Shown: positions 39,303 to 49,023 of the stretch, piece after piece
Layout: every line of letters starts with the position of its first letter
Numbering within the stretch: position 1 is the stretch's first letter
From: Vulcanococcus sp. Clear-D1
GTDB lineage: Bacteria > Cyanobacteriota > Cyanobacteriia > PCC-6307 > Cyanobiaceae
Reading direction: 5' to 3'
Assembly (NCBI RefSeq): GCF_014654725.1
Contig: NZ_JACVZV010000015.1
Span: 124,001 to 188,000, forward strand
DNA length: 64,000 nucleotides
Translations under genes and position numbers: made by a program
The notes under the pieces: model-generated
The model's database searches: none
Seen by the model: only the letters and a program-made list of their open reading frames with translations
What the model was told of the DNA's origin: nothing

Positions 39303-40070
39303 CTAACTCAGGGCGTCCTGAATGGCAGCATTGCTGTACCAGCTGTAGGGGCCTTCACGAACCGGCTCGATTCCGAGTTCATGGCGCAGATCGTCGAGGT
39401 TGTCGGCCATGCGCTCTTCCCAAATGATCGGAAAGAGGGGTTTGGCTTTGATCCCCATGTCCATGCCCTGGGTGATCAGGTCAAAGCTGTAGCCGATGCT
39501 GCCTGCACGCTCCAGTTCATTGGTGAACTCCTCGTCAAGCTTGTCGGTCTGGAAAAAGCTCAGCATCAGACTCACCAGATCGAGAAAGAGGAAACCGGGA
39601 AAGCTGAACTGGCTCACACTGATACTCACCACACCGATCTCGCCAAAGTTGTCGAGACTGAAGCCGCTCAGAATATGGTGTAGGTCATGGGTGGCGTAGA
39701 CCCTGTAGTTGATGTAATCAGCATCACTTTCAAGGCTGTTGTAGAACGCCGGATCAGGGAAAAAATCGATGTCGTAGCCCATCGCTTCCATCACCTTGGC
39801 GTAGGTGTACCCGAGGCTTCCCTTCGGGAGTTGCTTCATCGCCTCCACGTTGTAGGGCCCACTTAAGCGGCGTTGCCTGATCAAGGCAGCCGCAGCTGGA
39901 TCCTGTTTGAGTTTGCGCTCACACACCACCATCGGATTGCCGGTGATCCGCCGCGACAGCTCAAACACATTGTTGGCACTCTCCCCGCCTCCAGCTGCTA
40001 GGTCGGCCAGTTCGAGAAATTCAGCGATGTGCTCTTTGGATGCAATCTGATTGAGGTAGCGGAATCCCAT
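39303..40070 (-). CDS. Coq4 family protein
   Basis: GYTYAKVMEAMGYDIDFFPD..., ATHDLHHILSGFSLDNFGEIGVVS metal-site-like HDLHH. Confidence 0.75.
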   Translation of the reverse strand: MGFRYLNQIASKEHIAEFLELADLAAGGGESANNVFELSRRITGNPMVVCERKLKQDPAAAALIRQRRLSGPYNVEAMKQLPKGSLGYTYAKVMEAMGYDIDFFPDPAFYNSLESDADYINYRVYATHDLHHILSGFSLDNFGEIGVVSISVSQFSFPGFLFLDLVSLMLSFFQTDKLDEEFTNELERAGSIGYSFDLITQGMDMGIKAKPLFPIIWEERMADNLDDLRHELGIEPVREGPYSWYSNAAIQDALS

Positions 40071-40119
40071 GGTGGATGCTGGATCCTCTCGGTTGGTTTC
40101 AGTGCCCTTGATGGTGCAC

Positions 40120-40149
40120 AAAAAAAGCCCGTGCGTCAAAGCACGGGCT
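40120..40149 (-). terminator. Rho-independent terminator of ftsH
   Basis: 9 bp stem AGCCCGTGC/GCACGGGCT, then T-run on minus strand. Confidence 0.88.
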
Positions 40150-40172
40150 GTTGGTTGGGGTGAGAGGAGGGT

Positions 40173-42137
40173 TTAGGCCTGTGCAGCTTCCGGCTCAGCC
40201 TTGGTTTCGCTCACCACCTCACCATCACTGATGAAGGGAGAAAAACGCTCTTTCTCAGGGATGGCCGTGAATTCACCCACGAGGGCACGGAACTCATCAC
40301 CATCGAGGCTTTCCTTCTCGATCAGCACATCCACCACGCGGTCCATGCAGGCGCGGTTTGCGGCCACGAGCTTCACGGTTTCCTCATAGCAGTTCTGCAC
40401 GATCTGGCGGACGGCTAGGTCGACGCGGGCGGCGGTGGCATCGGAGCCGTCGCTGCGGGTCATCAGGTCGCGGCCCAGGAACACTTCCTGGTTACCAGCC
40501 TCGAGGGAGAGCTGGCCCACTTCGCTCATGCCAAAACGGGTCACCATCTGGCGGGCGATCGAGGCCACCTGTTGGATGTCGCCGCCGGCGCCGGTGGTCA
40601 CTTCAGCGTGGCCGAACACCACGTCTTCTGCAGCACGGCCGCCCAGGGCTCCCATGATCCGGGCCCGGAGTTGCGCGCGGCTCACCAGCATCTGCTCCTC
40701 GTCGGGGGAGAACCAGGTGAGGCCCTGGGCCTGGCCGCGCGGAATCAAGGTGACCTTCTGGACAGGGTCGTGGGCTTTCACCAGGGTGCCCACCAGGGCG
40801 TGGCCTACTTCGTGATAGGCGATCAGGCGCTTGCTGCGGCCATCGGTGAGGGGCTTGCCCTCCATGCCGGCGATGATTCGGTCGACGGCGTCGTCGATCT
40901 CAGCCAGGCTGGTGGCTTCCTTGCGGCGGCGTGCCGTGAGAATGGCGGCCTCATTGAGCAGGTTGGCCAGGTCGGCACCGGAGAAGCCGGGGGTGCGGCG
41001 GGCGATGGCCTCGAGACTCACGTCTTCTGCGAGTTTCTTGTCGCGGGAGTGCACCTTCAGCACAGAGAGGCGGCCCTTGATGTCGGGCACATCCACCTGC
41101 ACCTGGCGATCAAAACGGCCGGGGCGCAGCAGCGCTGAATCGAGTACGTCGGCGCGGTTGGTGGCGGCAATGATGATGATGCCGCTGTTGCCCTCAAAGC
41201 CGTCCATCTCCGTGAGGAGCTGATTGAGGGTCTGCTCCCGCTCGTCGTTGCCGCCGCCCACACCGGCGCCACGCTGACGGCCCACTGCATCGATCTCGTC
41301 GATGAAGATCAGGCAAGGGCTGTTTTCCTTGGCGCGCTTGAACAGATCGCGCACACGGCTGGCACCCACGCCCACGAACATCTCCACAAATTCCGAACCG
41401 GAGAGGGAGAAGAAGGGCACACCGGCTTCACCAGCGATGGCTTTGGCCAGCAGGGTTTTACCGGTGCCGGGAGGGCCCACCAGCAGCACGCCTTTGGGGA
41501 TCTTGGCGCCCACGGAGGTGAAGCGCTCAGGGGTCTTGAGGAAGGTGACCACCTCCTGGAGGTCTTGCTTGGCCTCTTCCACACCGGCCACATCGTCAAA
41601 TTTGACGCCGGTTTCGGCTTCCATCAGGAAGCGGGCCTTGGTTTTGCCGAACTGCATGGCCTGGCCGGGGCCGCCGGGCATGCCATTCCCGCGGCGAGCC
41701 AGGAACACCAGCACGCCGATCAGCAGCAGCGGGAAGAGCAGGTTCCCCAACAGGCCGAGGGCCGGCGGCGCCTGACGAGGAGGATGAATATCGAAGCTGA
41801 TGCCTTGTTCCTTGAGGTTGTTCACCAGCTCAGGGGCGAGGCCGGGAAGATCCACGCGCAGGCGCTGCACGCGGTTGTCGAGGTCGGGATCGACGGCTTC
41901 GACAACAGCGGTGCGGCCGCCATCAAAAATGTCGACAGCGGTGACGCGACCCGCGTCCACGTAATCGAGGAAGCGGCCGTAGCTCATCCGCGCCACGGCG
42001 GCATTGCTCGGGGCCACGGTGGGGCCATTGGGAGCGCTGAGGCGGCTGGCGCCACTGCCGAGCACCTGCCAACCGAGGAAAAGGGCCACCCCGATCGGCA
42101 GCACCCAGAGGGCAATCGTGCGCCAGCGCTGATTCAT
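40173..42137 (-). CDS. ftsH: ATP-dependent zinc metalloprotease FtsH
   Basis: [51 protein letters not shown]. Confidence 0.97.
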   Translation of the reverse strand: MNQRWRTIALWVLPIGVALFLGWQVLGSGASRLSAPNGPTVAPSNAAVARMSYGRFLDYVDAGRVTAVDIFDGGRTAVVEAVDPDLDNRVQRLRVDLPGLAPELVNNLKEQGISFDIHPPRQAPPALGLLGNLLFPLLLIGVLVFLARRGNGMPGGPGQAMQFGKTKARFLMEAETGVKFDDVAGVEEAKQDLQEVVTFLKTPERFTSVGAKIPKGVLLVGPPGTGKTLLAKAIAGEAGVPFFSLSGSEFVEMFVGVGASRVRDLFKRAKENSPCLIFIDEIDAVGRQRGAGVGGGNDEREQTLNQLLTEMDGFEGNSGIIIIAATNRADVLDSALLRPGRFDRQVQVDVPDIKGRLSVLKVHSRDKKLAEDVSLEAIARRTPGFSGADLANLLNEAAILTARRRKEATSLAEIDDAVDRIIAGMEGKPLTDGRSKRLIAYHEVGHALVGTLVKAHDPVQKVTLIPRGQAQGLTWFSPDEEQMLVSRAQLRARIMGALGGRAAEDVVFGHAEVTTGAGGDIQQVASIARQMVTRFGMSEVGQLSLEAGNQEVFLGRDLMTRSDGSDATAARVDLAVRQIVQNCYEETVKLVAANRACMDRVVDVLIEKESLDGDEFRALVGEFTAIPEKERFSPFISDGEVVSETKAEPEAAQA

Positions 42138-42224
42138 GGCCGCCTCAGAAACAGGTGGAGATGTTTAACAAGTGTAAAGCGGCTCCTGCCTGGATCGGGA
42201 TTTTCGGCCCGAAATGCCTCTCAT

Positions 42225-42548
42225 TCAGGAGGCTTTCTGCCAATCCATCTGCATGGCCGGCGCTTCGACGACCGGAGGTGCTACCGCTTCTGTTTCGGCA
42301 TGGCCTGCAGCTGCTGCCTCCAGGCCCGATCGATCAACACAGAGATCCTCAACCGCAAGGCTTTCGCGCAGCTCAGCCCCGCCCAGGCTGTGGGTCCAGA
42401 TCTGCACCACGGATTCCGGTGGCGCCAGAAAACTGAGCAGCTCGAACGGGAACACCACCCGTTCCAGGAAAAACTCATCCGGGCCGATGCAGCGAACGAT
42501 CACCATGCGATCGCTGCTGTTGCGGTAGCCACAGGTGAGCTGCGCCAA
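42225..42548 (-). CDS. DUF1830 protein
   Basis: CGYRNSSDRMVIVRCIGPDEFFLERVVFPFELLSFLAP. Confidence 0.85.
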   Translation of the reverse strand: MAQLTCGYRNSSDRMVIVRCIGPDEFFLERVVFPFELLSFLAPPESVVQIWTHSLGGAELRESLAVEDLCVDRSGLEAAAAGHAETEAVAPPVVEAPAMQMDWQKAS

Positions 42549-42697
42549 GGGAAGGCTTGCCGAAAGGGACCCTTATCAAGCCATCCGCCAGCGGCGCAGT
42601 TGGTCGCAGTTGAAACCGTTTGAGCGGCTGGCGGGCTTCTTTGGGATTTCTTCGCCTTTGCGCGTTGGGGTGGTAAGGCAGGCGTGCTGCAGCGGGT

Positions 42698-43927
42698 TCA
42701 CAGGCTCCGCAAGGCCGTGATCGGATCAAGCCGTGCTGCCCGCCGGGCTGGAAGCACGCCGAACACCAGGCCGATCGAGCCGGAGAGTCCCACGGTGATC
42801 AAAACGCTGGTGCCGCCGATGGCGGCGGGCAGCGGCGTGAGAGCCGCCACGGCCGCTACGGCAGAGAGGCCCAGAGCACTGCCGATCACGCCGCCGAGGC
42901 TGGAGAGCACCAGGGCTTCCACCAGGAACTGCGCCAGTACATCGCTGCTGCGGGCTCCGATCGCTTTGCGCAGACCGATTTCGGAGGTGCGCTCACTCAC
43001 CGACACCAACATGATGTTCATGATCCCGATGCCGCCCACCAGCAGCGAGATCGCGCCGATTGCACCCAGCATCAAGGTGAGGCCACCCGTGATCGTTCCC
43101 ACGATCGAGAGGGCATCTTTTTGGGAGCGCACGGCGAAATCGTCTTCCCGCAGGATGTTGTGGCGCTGGCGCAGCAGATTGGTGATCTGAAATTTCGCCG
43201 CGCCGGTGCTCGCTTCATCGCGCGCTTCCACGCTGATGAAGTTGAGGCTCACGCCGTAGGTGGGATCGCGGCCCGAGAGTTTGCTCACCATGGTGGAGAG
43301 CGGGATGTAAGCGGCCTCGTCTTGGTTCTGGCCGAACACGGCCCCCTTGGGCGCCATCACACCGATCACCTCAAAGCTCTGATCGCGGATGCGCAGCTGC
43401 TTGCCGATGGCGGACCCCATCGGCAGCAGCTTGTCGCGAAGATCCGGGCCGATCACCACCACGTTGCGCGCTCCATCGAGATCTCGCTTGTCGATGAAGC
43501 GGCCCTGTGCCACCTCGAAGCGGCGCACGGTGAGGAAGTCGGGCGTGATGCCCGACACGGTGGCGCTGGAACTCTTGGAGCCGGCCTGGAGCACCGCACT
43601 CAGCGTGATCTGGGGTACCACCCGTTTCACCGATGGCACCTGCTCGGCAATCGCCTCGGCGTCTTCGAGCACGAGGGTTTTTGGGAAGTCGATGCCCTGT
43701 CGGCGGCTGTCGTTGTTGCCAGGCACCACAAACAGCACATTGGCGCCGAGGGTGTTCAGCTGCCCCTCGGCCAGGTTCTGAGCACCGCGGCCCACCCCCA
43801 CCAGGGTGATCACGGAGGCGTTGCCGATCACGATGCCGAGCATCGTGAGCAAGGAACGGAGGCGGTTCGACCGGAGGGTGGCAAGCGCCATGCCCACGGT
43901 CTCGCCCATCGCCAGTTTGGCGGCCAT
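42698..43927 (-). CDS. MacB/FtsX-type ABC transporter permease
   Basis: LRSNRLRSLLTMLGIVIGNASVITLVGVGRGAQ...GGIGIMNIMLVSVSERTSEIGLRKAIGA. Confidence 0.93.
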   Translation of the reverse strand: MAAKLAMGETVGMALATLRSNRLRSLLTMLGIVIGNASVITLVGVGRGAQNLAEGQLNTLGANVLFVVPGNNDSRRQGIDFPKTLVLEDAEAIAEQVPSVKRVVPQITLSAVLQAGSKSSSATVSGITPDFLTVRRFEVAQGRFIDKRDLDGARNVVVIGPDLRDKLLPMGSAIGKQLRIRDQSFEVIGVMAPKGAVFGQNQDEAAYIPLSTMVSKLSGRDPTYGVSLNFISVEARDEASTGAAKFQITNLLRQRHNILREDDFAVRSQKDALSIVGTITGGLTLMLGAIGAISLLVGGIGIMNIMLVSVSERTSEIGLRKAIGARSSDVLAQFLVEALVLSSLGGVIGSALGLSAVAAVAALTPLPAAIGGTSVLITVGLSGSIGLVFGVLPARRAARLDPITALRSL

Positions 43928-43985
43928 GCTGTTGGGTGCCGGGATGGTCGGCGGTTGGTGCAGGACAACCATCCTGCAGCTCAAC

Positions 43986-45443
43986 TCACATGATTGTGGG
44001 GTCGAGCACGGTGCCTTTGCCCACGATGCTCACCTTCACCAGGTCGGTGGAGCCACTCACATCAGCCACGGTGCCGGCGGTCTGAATGACGAGATCGCCA
44101 TCCCGTAGCAGGGCCTCCTCGGTGGCCATCTCCATGGCGCGGTTGAAGCTGGCGGTGGCGTTCTTGGCATCGTCCACGAGGAGCGGGTGCACACCCCACA
44201 CCAGCTGCAACTGGGAGGCCACCTTCTTCTCGCTGGTGATGGCCAGGATCGGGGTGCTCGGGCGGAACTTGCTCACGTTGCGGGCCGTGGCACCGCTCTT
44301 GGTGAGGGGCAGGATCGCTGCAGCTTCCAGTTGCCGGGCAATCGCGCTCACGGCATGGCTGATGGCATTGGGAATTGTGGAGGCCAGCTGGCTGTCGTTC
44401 TCCCGGCGGGGATAGTCGCGCTCGATGCGACGGGCGATCTGGCTCATCGTGGCCACCGCCTCCACCGGGAAATCACCCACGGCGCTCTCATTGGAGAGCA
44501 TCACGGCATCGGTGCCATCGAGGATCGCATTGGCCACATCGCTCACCTCGGCGCGGGTGGGGCGGGGGCAGCTCACCATTGAATCGAGCATCTGGGTGGC
44601 GGTGATCACCGGAATGCCGAGGCCGTTGCACTTGCGGATCAGTTCCTTCTGCAGCAGCGGTACTTCTTCGGCCGGCATCTCCACGCCCAGGTCGCCGCGC
44701 GCCACCATCACGCCATCGCAGAGCGGCAGGATCGCGTCGATCTGATCGATGGCCTCGAATTTCTCGATCTTCGCCACAACCGGTGTGTTGTGGCCGTGGG
44801 AGGCGATCAGGGCCTTGATCTCCTCCATGTCGGAGGGATTGCGCACGAAGCTGAGGGCCACCCAGTCGACGCCCTGCTCCAGGCCGAAGGCCAGATCGGT
44901 GCGGTCTTTGTCGGTGAGGGCGCGGATCGAGAGCTGCACATCGGGGAAATTCACCCCTTTGTTGTTGGAGAGCACCCCCCCCACGGTGACGGTGCAATAG
45001 AGGGTTTGATCGCTCTTGTCGACGCGATCCACCACCATTTCCACGCGGCCGTCATCCAAGAGGATGCGGCTGCCGCTCACCACCTCGTCCGCCAGCTTGT
45101 CGTAGGTGACAGTGGCAATGTCCTGGGTGCAGGCCACATCGCGGGAGGTGAGGGTGAACGCATCCCCGTTGGCCACGGTGATCGGACCTTCCTTGAACCG
45201 ACCGAGGCGGATCTTCGGGCCCTGCAGGTCTTGCAGGATGCCGATGTGCACGCGCATCTCCTCCGCCACCTGGCGGATGGTGCGGATGCGGGCGGCGTGC
45301 TCGCTGTGATCGCCGTGGGAGAAATTGAGCCGGAAGGTGGTGGCGCCGGCTTCAATCAGCCGGCGCAGCTGTTCCGGAGACTCGGTGGCAGGGCCGATGG
45401 TGGCCACGATCTTGGTGCGACGCGTGAGATCGGGCAGGGCCAT
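43986..45443 (-). CDS. pyk: Pyruvate kinase
   Basis: RRTKIVATIGPATESPEQL, GVMVARGDLGVEMPAEEVPLLQK, ATQMLDSM. Confidence 0.97.
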   Translation of the reverse strand: MALPDLTRRTKIVATIGPATESPEQLRRLIEAGATTFRLNFSHGDHSEHAARIRTIRQVAEEMRVHIGILQDLQGPKIRLGRFKEGPITVANGDAFTLTSRDVACTQDIATVTYDKLADEVVSGSRILLDDGRVEMVVDRVDKSDQTLYCTVTVGGVLSNNKGVNFPDVQLSIRALTDKDRTDLAFGLEQGVDWVALSFVRNPSDMEEIKALIASHGHNTPVVAKIEKFEAIDQIDAILPLCDGVMVARGDLGVEMPAEEVPLLQKELIRKCNGLGIPVITATQMLDSMVSCPRPTRAEVSDVANAILDGTDAVMLSNESAVGDFPVEAVATMSQIARRIERDYPRRENDSQLASTIPNAISHAVSAIARQLEAAAILPLTKSGATARNVSKFRPSTPILAITSEKKVASQLQLVWGVHPLLVDDAKNATASFNRAMEMATEEALLRDGDLVIQTAGTVADVSGSTDLVKVSIVGKGTVLDPTIM

Positions 45444-45503
45444 TCGGCAGAGCCAAAGATGCCAGCGACCCTATCATCGACGGCCGCCAGCCCTGTTCTG
45501 CCA

Positions 45504-45833
45504 ATGGATCTGAATGACTATCAGCAGGGTGCTCGCAGCACGGCCCGCTATCCCGATGTGGGCGCCAATCCCATCTACCCCACTCTCGGCCTCTGTGGTG
45601 AGTCCGGTGAGGTGGCCGACAAAGTGAAGAAGGTGCTGCGCGATCAGGGGGGCACCTTCACGCCGGACGTGCGTGAAGCGCTCAAGCTCGAGCTCGGCGA
45701 CGTGCTCTGGTACGTGGCTCAGCTCGCCAGTGAACTCGGCTTCGAGCTGAACGACGTGGCCGAGGCGAACCTCAGCAAGCTGGCCAGCCGCGCCGCCCGT
45801 AACGTGATCGGAGGCAGTGGCGACCATCGCTGA
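45504..45833 (+). CDS. MazG-like nucleotide pyrophosphohydrolase
   Basis: LCGESGEVADKVKKVLRD..ALKLELGDVLWYVAQLASELG (EXXE..EXXD). Confidence 0.9.
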   Translation: MDLNDYQQGARSTARYPDVGANPIYPTLGLCGESGEVADKVKKVLRDQGGTFTPDVREALKLELGDVLWYVAQLASELGFELNDVAEANLSKLASRAARNVIGGSGDHR

Positions 45834-45853
45834 TTGCGGGGTGGGCTGCCAGG

Positions 45854-46363
45854 TTGTTCACCGTGTGTTCTGTGCATTTCCGGCCGCTCCGTTCCCTGCT
45901 CGGTGCTGTTGCTGTCATCTGGCTGGTGCTGGCTGGTGTCTGGGTTGAGCCGGCCCTGGCCGCCAATCTGAGCGTGGGTGAGGTGAGCCTCGAGCCCTGC
46001 CCCAGCGCCGATATCGGTGCGCAGCCGCAGCTGCGTCGCCCCAGCGGTGCAAGCTGCTACGTGCTCAGGGGCACAGTGAACAACCCGGGCCGCAAGCCGG
46101 TGGTCGACACCGATGTGTTTGCCCAGATCCTGGATGCCAGCGGCGAGCCGGTCTTGCAGAACCGCTCTCGCGTTGGCTCGATCGGGGATGTGCCCCCCGG
46201 CGACTCGAGCTTCGCCCTGCGGTTGGCCATTCCGGCTGGCACCCCGGGGCCCTTCACCTTCTCCAATGTGAAAGCGCGCGGATTTGCCTCTCCCGTACGC
46301 ACCCGCGCTGGTGAATTCGACGATCTGCTCCCGCTGGAGCAGGCCGTGGCTGACGCTCAGTAG
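45854..46363 (+). CDS. Secreted FxLYD-like hypothetical protein
   Basis: Signal peptide ending EPALAA; CYVLRGTVNNPGRKPVVDTDVFAQILD, IPPGDSSFALRL-type pattern. Confidence 0.65.
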   Translation: MFTVCSVHFRPLRSLLGAVAVIWLVLAGVWVEPALAANLSVGEVSLEPCPSADIGAQPQLRRPSGASCYVLRGTVNNPGRKPVVDTDVFAQILDASGEPVLQNRSRVGSIGDVPPGDSSFALRLAIPAGTPGPFTFSNVKARGFASPVRTRAGEFDDLLPLEQAVADAQ

Positions 46364-46647
46364 AAGCTGGGATAGAAGAAGCCGCGGCTCTGCTCCAGCA
46401 GCGTTTGGATCAGCTGCAGCGCCAGGAAGGCCAGGATCGCGGAGAGGTCGAGGCCACCCAGAGGGGGGATCAATCCGCGAAAGGCATTCAGATAGGGATC
46501 GGTGACGGCGCTCACGGTGGAGAGCACCGGGTTGCCCCAATCGAGGTTGGGGAACCAGCTCAGCAGCACTCGCACCAGCAGGATCAGCGTGTAGATCGAG
46601 ATGGTCTGGGCGAGAACGCCGATCAGATCGCCGACCAAAGCAGACAT
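46357..46647 (-). CDS. YggT family protein
   Basis: TLILLVRVLLSWFPNLDWGNPVLSTVSAVTDPYLNAFRGLIPPLGGLDLSAILAFLALQLIQ. Confidence 0.92.
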   Translation of the reverse strand: MSALVGDLIGVLAQTISIYTLILLVRVLLSWFPNLDWGNPVLSTVSAVTDPYLNAFRGLIPPLGGLDLSAILAFLALQLIQTLLEQSRGFFYPSFY

Positions 46648-46715
46648 GGGAAGGGTGCGCCTTAGACCGAGTGTATGGAGCTGGGCCGCGGGCTGCCGGC
46701 CTGGCTCATGGCCGA

Positions 46716-47300
46716 TCAGGCGGCCTGCTCCCAGGCCTCGTCGTCAGTGGGAGCTTTCGCGACAGGCTCAGCCCGCTTGGGCCTGAGTTCATCGGTTTTG
46801 ATCGCAAACGTGCGGTGGAATTTTTCGCTGAGGGTGAGCCAGTAGGAGCGGCCTTCGCTCTGGCGTTTGCGCTCGATGAAGTTCTGGGCCAGCAGCTCCT
46901 TGATGTGGTCGTAGGCCCCGGAACCCCGTAGTTCCACCAGGTCCGATTGCAGGATCCGCTTCTTCAGAGCGATGGTGGCCAGGGTGCGCAAGGCGGCGGT
47001 GGAGAGATCCACCGGCAGCAGGTTCTGCACCAGTTCTCCCAGGCCATCGCGCAGCTGCAGGCTGTAGCGCTGGCCCTCCTGCCGGATCTCCAGGGCGGTG
47101 TCGCGATGGGCGTAATCGGCCATCAAGGTGATCAAGCCCATTTCCACCGCATCCCTGGCCACGCCACTGATCTCGGCTAACTCGCCGAGGGTCATCGAGC
47201 GGCCCTTCAGGTAGAGAATCGCCTCCAGGCGTGCCGGCAGTGACAGCTCGGCGGAGGGGGGCTTAGCGGCCGGGGCGTCCTGGGTTGTGTCGTCCATCAC
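46716..47300 (-). CDS. scpB: Segregation and condensation protein B
   Basis: LEAILYLKGRSMTLGELAEISG...AALRTLATIALKKRILQSDLVELRGSGAYDHIKELL. Confidence 0.92.
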   Translation of the reverse strand: MMDDTTQDAPAAKPPSAELSLPARLEAILYLKGRSMTLGELAEISGVARDAVEMGLITLMADYAHRDTALEIRQEGQRYSLQLRDGLGELVQNLLPVDLSTAALRTLATIALKKRILQSDLVELRGSGAYDHIKELLAQNFIERKRQSEGRSYWLTLSEKFHRTFAIKTDELRPKRAEPVAKAPTDDEAWEQAA

Positions 47301-47321
47301 GCCCCCAGCTGTGTTCGCAAC

Positions 47322-48905
47322 TTATCCCACGCCCACCGTGCCGGCCACTTCTCCCAAAAAGAGGCGGTAAGCGGGGTTCTCGGTTTCATCCACGTATTGG
47401 TAGCCCAGCCCGTCGAGGAAGGTTTGCCACTCGGCGGATTCCTCTGGCGGCACCTGCACACCCACCACGATTCGACCCACATCGGCGCCGTGGTTGCGGT
47501 AGTGAAAAATGCTGATATTCCAGTTGGGATGCAGGCTCGTGAGGAAGCGCATCAGCGCGCCGGGCCGCTCCGGGAATTCGAAGCGATAGAGCAGCTCGCG
47601 CGTGTGGCTGCAGGCTTCAGCCGCTGCCGCCGGCATGCGTCCCCCCACCATGTGGCGCAGGTGCAGCTTCGAGAGCTCGTCGTTGGAGAGATCGAGGCAG
47701 GGGAAGCCTGCGCTGTTGAGATCGTGAATCAGATCCTGTTCATCAGTGCTGCCGCTGGTCTGCACGCCCACGAAGATATGGGCCCGAGCAGGATCGGCCA
47801 ACCGGTAGCTGAACTCGGTGAGGTTGCGGTTGCCCAGCAACGTGCAGAACTCCCGCAGGCTGCCGGCCCGTTCCGGGATCTCCACCGCCAGCATCGCTTC
47901 ACGGTCTTCGCTGATCTCGGTGCGCTCGGCCACAAAGCGCAGCCGATCGAAGTTCATGTTGGCGCCGCAGGCCACCGCCACCAACGTGCGGCCTTGCAGC
48001 CCGCGCCGGGCCACATCGGCCTTCATGCCGGCTACGGCCAGGGCACCGGCGGGTTCAAGGATCGAGCGGGTGTCCTCAAACACGTCCTTGATGGCGGCGC
48101 AAATGGCATCGGTGTTCACCGTCACCATCGCGTCCACGTGTTGCCGCGCCAGCGCGAAGGTTTGTTCACCCACCTCCCGCACGGCCACGCCATCGGCGAA
48201 CAGGCCCACCTGCTCCAGCTTCACCCGCTCGCCGAGCGCGAGCGAGCGGGTCATGGCATCGGCATCCTCCGGTTCCACACCGATCACCTCCACTTGAGGC
48301 CAGAGCGCCTTCACGTAGGCGGCAATGCCGGCGATCAGGCCGCCACCGCCCACTGCCACATAGATGGCATCGGGCGGCGCGGAGCACTGGCGCAGGATTT
48401 CCAGGCCGATCGTGCCCTGGCCGGCGATCACATCCGGGTCATCAAACGGATGGATGAAGGTGAGCCCGCGCTCTTCCGCCAGCCGGTAGGCCTCCCCGCA
48501 GGCGGCGTCGTAGTTGTCGCCATGGAGCACCACCTCGGCCCCGCGGCCCGCCACGGCCCGCACTTTCATCTCCGGTGTGGTGACCGGCATCACGATCACG
48601 GCCCGGCAGCCCAGGCGCTGGGCTCCGAGCGCCACGCCCTGGGCGTGGTTGCCAGCACTGGCTGCGATCACGCCCCGCTCCAGCTCCGCGCGGCTGAGGC
48701 CGGCCATCTTGTTGTAAGCGCCGCGCAGCTTGAAACTGAACACGGGCTGCAGGTCTTCCCGCTTCAGCAGCACCGTGTTCTCCAGCCGCCGCGACAGATT
48801 CGGGGCTGGGTCGAGCGGCGATTCGAACGCCACGTCGTACACACGCGCCCGCAGGATCCGCAGCAGCATCGGCAGGGAACCGTCCTGACTGGTGGTGTCG
48901 CTCAT
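47322..48905 (-). CDS. ilvA: Threonine ammonia-lyase, biosynthetic
   Basis: LLKREDLQPVFSFKLRGAYNKM, ASAGNHAQGVALGA, VGGGGLIAG, two C-terminal ACT-like regions. Confidence 0.96.
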   Translation of the reverse strand: MSDTTSQDGSLPMLLRILRARVYDVAFESPLDPAPNLSRRLENTVLLKREDLQPVFSFKLRGAYNKMAGLSRAELERGVIAASAGNHAQGVALGAQRLGCRAVIVMPVTTPEMKVRAVAGRGAEVVLHGDNYDAACGEAYRLAEERGLTFIHPFDDPDVIAGQGTIGLEILRQCSAPPDAIYVAVGGGGLIAGIAAYVKALWPQVEVIGVEPEDADAMTRSLALGERVKLEQVGLFADGVAVREVGEQTFALARQHVDAMVTVNTDAICAAIKDVFEDTRSILEPAGALAVAGMKADVARRGLQGRTLVAVACGANMNFDRLRFVAERTEISEDREAMLAVEIPERAGSLREFCTLLGNRNLTEFSYRLADPARAHIFVGVQTSGSTDEQDLIHDLNSAGFPCLDLSNDELSKLHLRHMVGGRMPAAAAEACSHTRELLYRFEFPERPGALMRFLTSLHPNWNISIFHYRNHGADVGRIVVGVQVPPEESAEWQTFLDGLGYQYVDETENPAYRLFLGEVAGTVGVG

Positions 48906-49023
48906 CGCTGCCTGACCGTTCCCCCAGTGTGACAACCCCCTGACAAGGCTCTGGGAATCGGGCTAAGCACAACCAATCGCCTGAGTGCAGACCGTAGGCT
49001 GAACCGCAATCAAGGCCCAGGGC

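Noticed and set aside
47397-48932. 511 aa plus-strand ORF
   Set aside because: Lies antisense to ilvA; His/Gly/Arg-rich composition typical of antisense frames in GC-rich DNA.
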